Shown piece by piece: positions 5,345-7,819 of a DNA stretch of 7,819 nt (the stretch's first letter is position 1; each line of letters starts with the position of its first letter). The stretch comes from an uncultured bacterium (GTDB lineage: Bacteria > Actinomycetota > Coriobacteriia > Coriobacteriales > Coriobacteriaceae). The notes beneath the pieces are model-generated. The model had not been told where the DNA came from. It was given only the letters and a program-made list of their open reading frames with translations, and did no database searches. The stretch lies in the NCBI GenBank assembly GCA_905215945.1, contig CAJMRZ010000064.1:1-7819 (forward strand). Direction: 5' to 3'. Made by a program: the position numbers and the translations under genes.

Positions 5345-7078
5345 CTACGAGTGGACAACCACGCACAGGCCGACTTTGATGCAGTCGTGAAGTGCCTTGG
5401 CGTCTGCCAGGCGCAGGTTGATGCAGCCGTGGCTGCCGCACCATTTGTACGACTCGGCGTTATCGAAGCTCTTGTCGTTTTGCCATGTAGCGTCGTGGAA
5501 GCCGATCATGTTGCCCTCAAACGGCATCCAGTAGCTCACCGGACTCTCGTATTTGGGCTTGCCGGTCTCGGGGTCCTTGGCTCCGATCAGGGTGCTGCCG
5601 CCGTCGTTGCTGTTGATCTGCCAGACGCCCTCGGGCGTGGCGTCCTCGCCCGGTTTGCCGGAAATAAAGTTGGCCTCCCAAACGATATTTCCGCTCTCGT
5701 CATAGTAGCGCGCGTGCTGTTCGGACAAGTCGACGTCGATATACGCCTTCCAGTCGGGCTCTCCCTTTGCGGTAAAGGTGTCGGCCTTCTGGGAGTACTT
5801 GATCTCGATTTCGCCGGTCTGCTTGTTGTTAATGGCGTCCTCGACCTGCTTGGCGAGCGAGCTGCTGTCGATGGACCAACCAAAGTCGCCGCCTTCGACG
5901 GCGCACTGCTTGCCATCGGCGCGTGTCCACCAGCGAGTGGAGCCCACGGTATTAAAGCCGTTGGCGAGTTCGGCTGCCCAGTTGCTGATCTGCGACGTAT
6001 CGAGCGTTGGGTTGGCGGGATCGGCAAAGCTGATCCACTGCAATACGGAGCTGCCATCAACCTTGCCGGCATCCTCGCCGTTGAGCTTGAGGGTCACGTT
6101 GACGCCCAGGAAGTTGTTGGCGGCATCGCATGCGGCCTGAATCTGATCATCGGTCAGCGTTCCATTGAGCGGTTCATAGGCATCGTTGCCGAGCTTGGAA
6201 AGATCTACGGTCTCGGCCAGCGAGGAAAGCTCGAGCTCGGCATACTTAATGACATGCTCGCGGTTGAGTTTTTCGTTGGAGCGCGCCTTCTCGACGGTAA
6301 ACTTGCCGGCCTGCTCGTCATAGGAGCTATTGGCCTCGAACGTGCCCGAACGTCCCTCGTTAAACTCGTCGATGGCGGCGCCCAGATCCTTCTCAAACTG
6401 CTTTTGGTCAAAGGTGTCGGAGAGCATGGACAGGTCGACGTCTTGATCAAGATCGACTTCGTTGGAGGCAGCGGTTGTTTTGGTCTTGCCGCTTAAGGAT
6501 TCCACAAGGCGGACCGGCCAAATAAAGGCTTCGTTGTGGTTGATGATTTCTTTTGCAGCAGCTTCACCGTCGACGATGGGTTCATCGGACTCGGGCTGAT
6601 AGGTCCAGCTAAAGTCATCGCCTGTCACGGTGAGCTTATAGTGCTTCCATGCCGAGTTGACCTTGGTGGCGGCAGACGAAGCGTTGGAGAACGAGACGTC
6701 GACGCCGGCAATGCTGGTGTTGGGGTAGGCTAGCTGCGAAAACGCTACGATGCCTACGATATATACAATGACGATAAGACCCAGGACGACAAAGAGCGTC
6801 GTCTTTTTGCCCGACTTATTGTTGCCGGCGGACTTGCGTGCGGGGCCGCGATCGCCTCGAGCGTGCGTGGGGGGCTGCTTGGGCGCATTGCCGTTTGCCT
6901 GGCGCTGCTGACGTTGTTGACGCTGCTGTCGCTGTTGGTTCGGGCGTTGGGAAGCGTTTGCCGCACCACGCTGCTGACCGTGGCTCGGCGCGATAGGACG
7001 CGGTGACTGAACGCCGCCGGTGTGCCTGCTCGGCTGCTGCGGATCGGGAATCAGTTGAGTTCGATCGTTTTGCGACAT
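5345..7078 (-). CDS. Membrane-anchored L,D-transpeptidase (YkuD domain, with PG-binding-4-type region)
   Basis: A 577-residue protein that joins peptidoglycan stem peptides through L,D (3-3) crosslinks outside the membrane, a reaction resistant to most beta-lactams. Layout: a long hydrophilic Gln/Arg/Pro-rich cytoplasmic tail (1-90) with a QQRQQRQQRQQRQ repeat, one membrane segment (94-114), a large extracellular region (about 120-440) consistent with two peptidoglycan-binding-4 type domains (TSIAGVDVSF near its start), and a C-terminal YkuD domain (about 443-577). Catalytic elements are GFHDA (His528) and SHGCINLRLADAKALHD with the nucleophile Cys552; YIDVDLSEQHARYYD opens the catalytic domain as in relatives. 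The start was set at 7078 because GAAGGA (7089-7094) is ten bases upstream; the alternative ATG at 7087 is too close to that site. It has its own promoter-like -10 box and is followed by a hairpin. Confidence 0.93.
   Translation of the reverse strand: MSQNDRTQLIPDPQQPSRHTGGVQSPRPIAPSHGQQRGAANASQRPNQQRQQRQQRQQRQANGNAPKQPPTHARGDRGPARKSAGNNKSGKKTTLFVVLGLIVIVYIVGIVAFSQLAYPNTSIAGVDVSFSNASSAATKVNSAWKHYKLTVTGDDFSWTYQPESDEPIVDGEAAAKEIINHNEAFIWPVRLVESLSGKTKTTAASNEVDLDQDVDLSMLSDTFDQKQFEKDLGAAIDEFNEGRSGTFEANSSYDEQAGKFTVEKARSNEKLNREHVIKYAELELSSLAETVDLSKLGNDAYEPLNGTLTDDQIQAACDAANNFLGVNVTLKLNGEDAGKVDGSSVLQWISFADPANPTLDTSQISNWAAELANGFNTVGSTRWWTRADGKQCAVEGGDFGWSIDSSSLAKQVEDAINNKQTGEIEIKYSQKADTFTAKGEPDWKAYIDVDLSEQHARYYDESGNIVWEANFISGKPGEDATPEGVWQINSNDGGSTLIGAKDPETGKPKYESPVSYWMPFEGNMIGFHDATWQNDKSFDNAESYKWCGSHGCINLRLADAKALHDCIKVGLCVVVHS
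6903..6938 (-). repeat. Four 9-bp tandem units encoding Gln-Gln-Arg-type repeats
   Basis: On the + strand the units are CGCTGCTGA, CGTTGTTGA, CGCTGCTGT and CGCTGTTGG. On the coding (-) strand they give the QQR-like run at residues 48-60 of the transpeptidase cytoplasmic tail. A 9-bp in-frame repeat can lengthen or shorten by slippage without breaking the gene, so tail length may differ between strains. Confidence 0.75.
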
Positions 7079-7135
7079 CGTATGCATATCCTTCGAATTT
7101 CGCCTTGCGGCTCATCGTGTTTTTACTGGGCTTGC

Positions 7136-7141
7136 ATTATA
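7136..7141 (-). promoter_or_regulatory. Consensus -10 box (TATAAT) for the transpeptidase gene
   Basis: On the - strand CGCTATAATGC contains a perfect TATAAT, 57 bases upstream of the transpeptidase ATG at 7078. The matching -35 position (ACCACA or CCACAA at 16-17 bases spacing) is far from TTGACA, so the promoter is either weak or activator-dependent. No other good -10 is seen in the 149-bp gap. Confidence 0.5.
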
Positions 7142-7172
7142 GCGATTGCCCTGCTGTTTGTGGTACGGAAAC

Positions 7173-7208
7173 GGTGGCATTCGAAAGAGCTTGGACAAAT
7201 GTCCCACC
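7173..7208 (-). terminator. Possible hairpin after the serine dehydratase fragment
   Basis: GGTGGCATT (7173-7181) pairs with AATG-CCACC (7198-7208) with a two-base bulge and a 16-base loop. A smaller alternative stem, GGACA-AA-TGTCC (7193-7204), overlaps it. It starts 20 bases beyond the sdaA stop on the - strand, the usual place for a terminator, but the following GTTTCCG is only weakly T-rich. The symmetrical GGACAAATGTCC could instead be a protein-binding site upstream of the transpeptidase promoter. Confidence 0.3.
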
Positions 7209-7227
7209 TTTGAGTCGTTCTTAGTCG

Positions 7228-7593
7228 CTATCCGCACACACCGCATTTTGCACAGGCCGAAAGTGCAGCCGGAGCTTGCGCAATGCCGCCCTTTGCCGTT
7301 TCGCGCAGGGTTGCGGGCAGCGCGTGACCCACCGAGAGCATGACATGTGCCATTTGATCAAACGGTACCAGGCTCTTAATGCCGGCGAGGGCGAGCTGCG
7401 CCGAGCTAAAGGCCGCGGCCACGCCGATGGCGTTACGGTTTTGGCAGGGCACCTCAACGAGGCCGCCTACGGGATCGCAGACTAGGCCTAGCAGGTTACT
7501 CAGCGCGATGGAGCTGGCATCGAGTGCCTGCTCGGGCGTACCCCCCAGCATCTGCACCAGCGCGGCGGCTGCCATGGCAGCGGTGCTGTGCAT
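7228..7593 (-). pseudogene. sdaA: Iron-sulfur L-serine dehydratase, C-terminal fragment
   Basis: About 120 residues match the end of the alpha domain of bacterial L-serine dehydratase, which deaminates L-serine to pyruvate and ammonia. Recognisable segments are STAAMAAAALVQMLGG, ALSNLLGLVCDPVGGLVEVPC, QNRNAIG and LALAGIKSLVPFDQ. The cysteine in LVCDP is an expected [4Fe-4S] cluster ligand, and the tail ends CAKCGVCG, a CxxCxxC that could supply others. Family members continue upstream with the rest of the alpha domain (a GCQAE-like segment before this point) and often a beta domain, but here the - strand frame upstream of about 7590 turns into a non-family, Ser/Pro/Arg-rich sequence antisense to another coding frame. 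The frame stays formally open to 7812, but the residues encoded by 7594-7812 should not be trusted. The fragment lacks most of the enzyme and cannot be functional as it stands. The stop is TAG at 7228-7230. Confidence 0.85.
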
Positions 7594-7605
7594 GGGCGCA
7601 CCGCT
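7579..7605. repeat. 8-bp inverted repeat at the sdaA / ATPase-like junction
   Basis: AGCGGTGC (7579-7586) and GCACCGCT (7598-7605) are perfect inverted copies separated by 11 bases. Read in each gene's own direction, both fragments carry the same GCACCGCT near the point where family similarity is lost. Next to it, GCCATGGC (7571-7578) is also a palindrome. This is the kind of short homology that can mediate fold-back template switching or an inversion. Confidence 0.7.
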
Positions 7606-7819
7606 TTCTTCTACCCTGATCGCGGGCGTTGCCTCGCTACGGCTGCAGCGTGCGGCTGCGGCTGTGGGCGCAGTCGTGCCCGGTTGGCAGGCCATTGAGC
7701 AGCTGGGCGGCATTGATACGCTGCAGATCGATGCAGACGACCTGTTCACCGCCGACAGCGCACAGCTGGAGGATATCCGCATCTTCAAGGGCGGCCGCAT
7801 CGACCGCGCCATCCTGTAC
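7583..7819 (+). pseudogene. Internal fragment of a P-type-ATPase-like (HAD-type) membrane protein, open at the window end
   Basis: In + frame 2 the sequence reads VLCMGAPLSSTLIAGVASL, then RLQRAAAAVGAVVPGWQAIEQ, then LGGIDTLQIDADDLFT and ends IRIFKGGRIDRAILY at the last base. A hydrophobic helix with a Cys-x-x-Ala-Pro, then GAVV.GW.AIE.LG, an acidic D.DDLF block and an F.GG.ID.AILY segment resemble proteins related to P-type ATPases found in gut Firmicutes and Actinobacteria. The block DADDLFT lies where true pumps have the phosphorylated DKTGT, so this relative may lack pump activity. No upstream part of the gene exists before about 7580, where sdaA (- strand) begins, and no ribosome site precedes the nearby ATGs (7574, 7592). 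The fragment therefore appears 5'-truncated by the junction and 3'-truncated by the window. Strand and coding nature are fairly clear; the family is less so. Confidence 0.5.

Noticed and set aside
5117..6496. 459-codon + strand frame opposite the transpeptidase
   Set aside because: Antisense shadow with no recognisable motifs; the - strand frame has the complete YkuD catalytic site and a membrane anchor.
7276..7485. Small + strand frame opposite the sdaA fragment
   Set aside because: Antisense to a well conserved serine dehydratase segment; no ribosome site and no recognisable domain.
7594..7812. N-terminal 70 or so residues of the formally open - strand frame as part of serine dehydratase
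   Set aside because: The sequence is unlike the serine dehydratase family and lies antisense to a better coding frame on the + strand; treated as beyond the junction.

Overview
The window reads as a moderately high-GC bacterial chromosome fragment, most consistent with a gut actinobacterium of the class Coriobacteriia (Collinsella-like). Support is the codon use, an Actinobacteria-style L,D-transpeptidase with a Gln/Arg-rich cytoplasmic tail, and a palindromic intergenic repeat that resembles my recollection of Collinsella repeats. No rRNA, tRNA or other taxonomic marker is present, so the assignment is an inference.

Layout. Bases 1-1583 (+ strand) carry the end of a corrinoid (vitamin B12) cluster: a fused C17-methyltransferase/precorrin-8X methylmutase (CobJ-CbiC, 5' end outside the window), overlapped by precorrin-6A reductase (CobK/CbiJ). 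Bases 1584-1794 are a convergent intergenic region with a possible transposase remnant and a 77-bp palindromic element. Bases 1795-5212 (- strand) are a tightly coupled three-gene MacAB-type export operon (adaptor, ATPase, FtsX-fold permease, in transcription order). Upstream of it on the same strand is a large membrane-anchored YkuD L,D-transpeptidase (5345-7078) with a consensus -10 box. Bases 7228-7819 hold a broken region: the C-terminal third of an iron-sulfur L-serine dehydratase (SdaA) on the - strand runs head-to-head into an internal piece of a P-type-ATPase-like protein on the + strand. The join lies at an 8-bp inverted repeat.

How the parts work. CobJ, CbiC and CobK catalyse ring contraction, methyl migration and macrocycle reduction in corrin-ring synthesis. 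The MacAB-like proteins form an envelope ABC exporter or tension-sensing complex; substrate unknown. The transpeptidase makes 3-3 (L,D) crosslinks in peptidoglycan or attaches proteins to it.

I found no convincing previously undescribed system. The items most worth checking are the SdaA/ATPase-like junction (rearrangement or assembly chimera), the abrupt GC change inside the CobJ-CbiC gene with a possible internal start for free CbiC, and the palindromic repeat beside a possible transposase scar.
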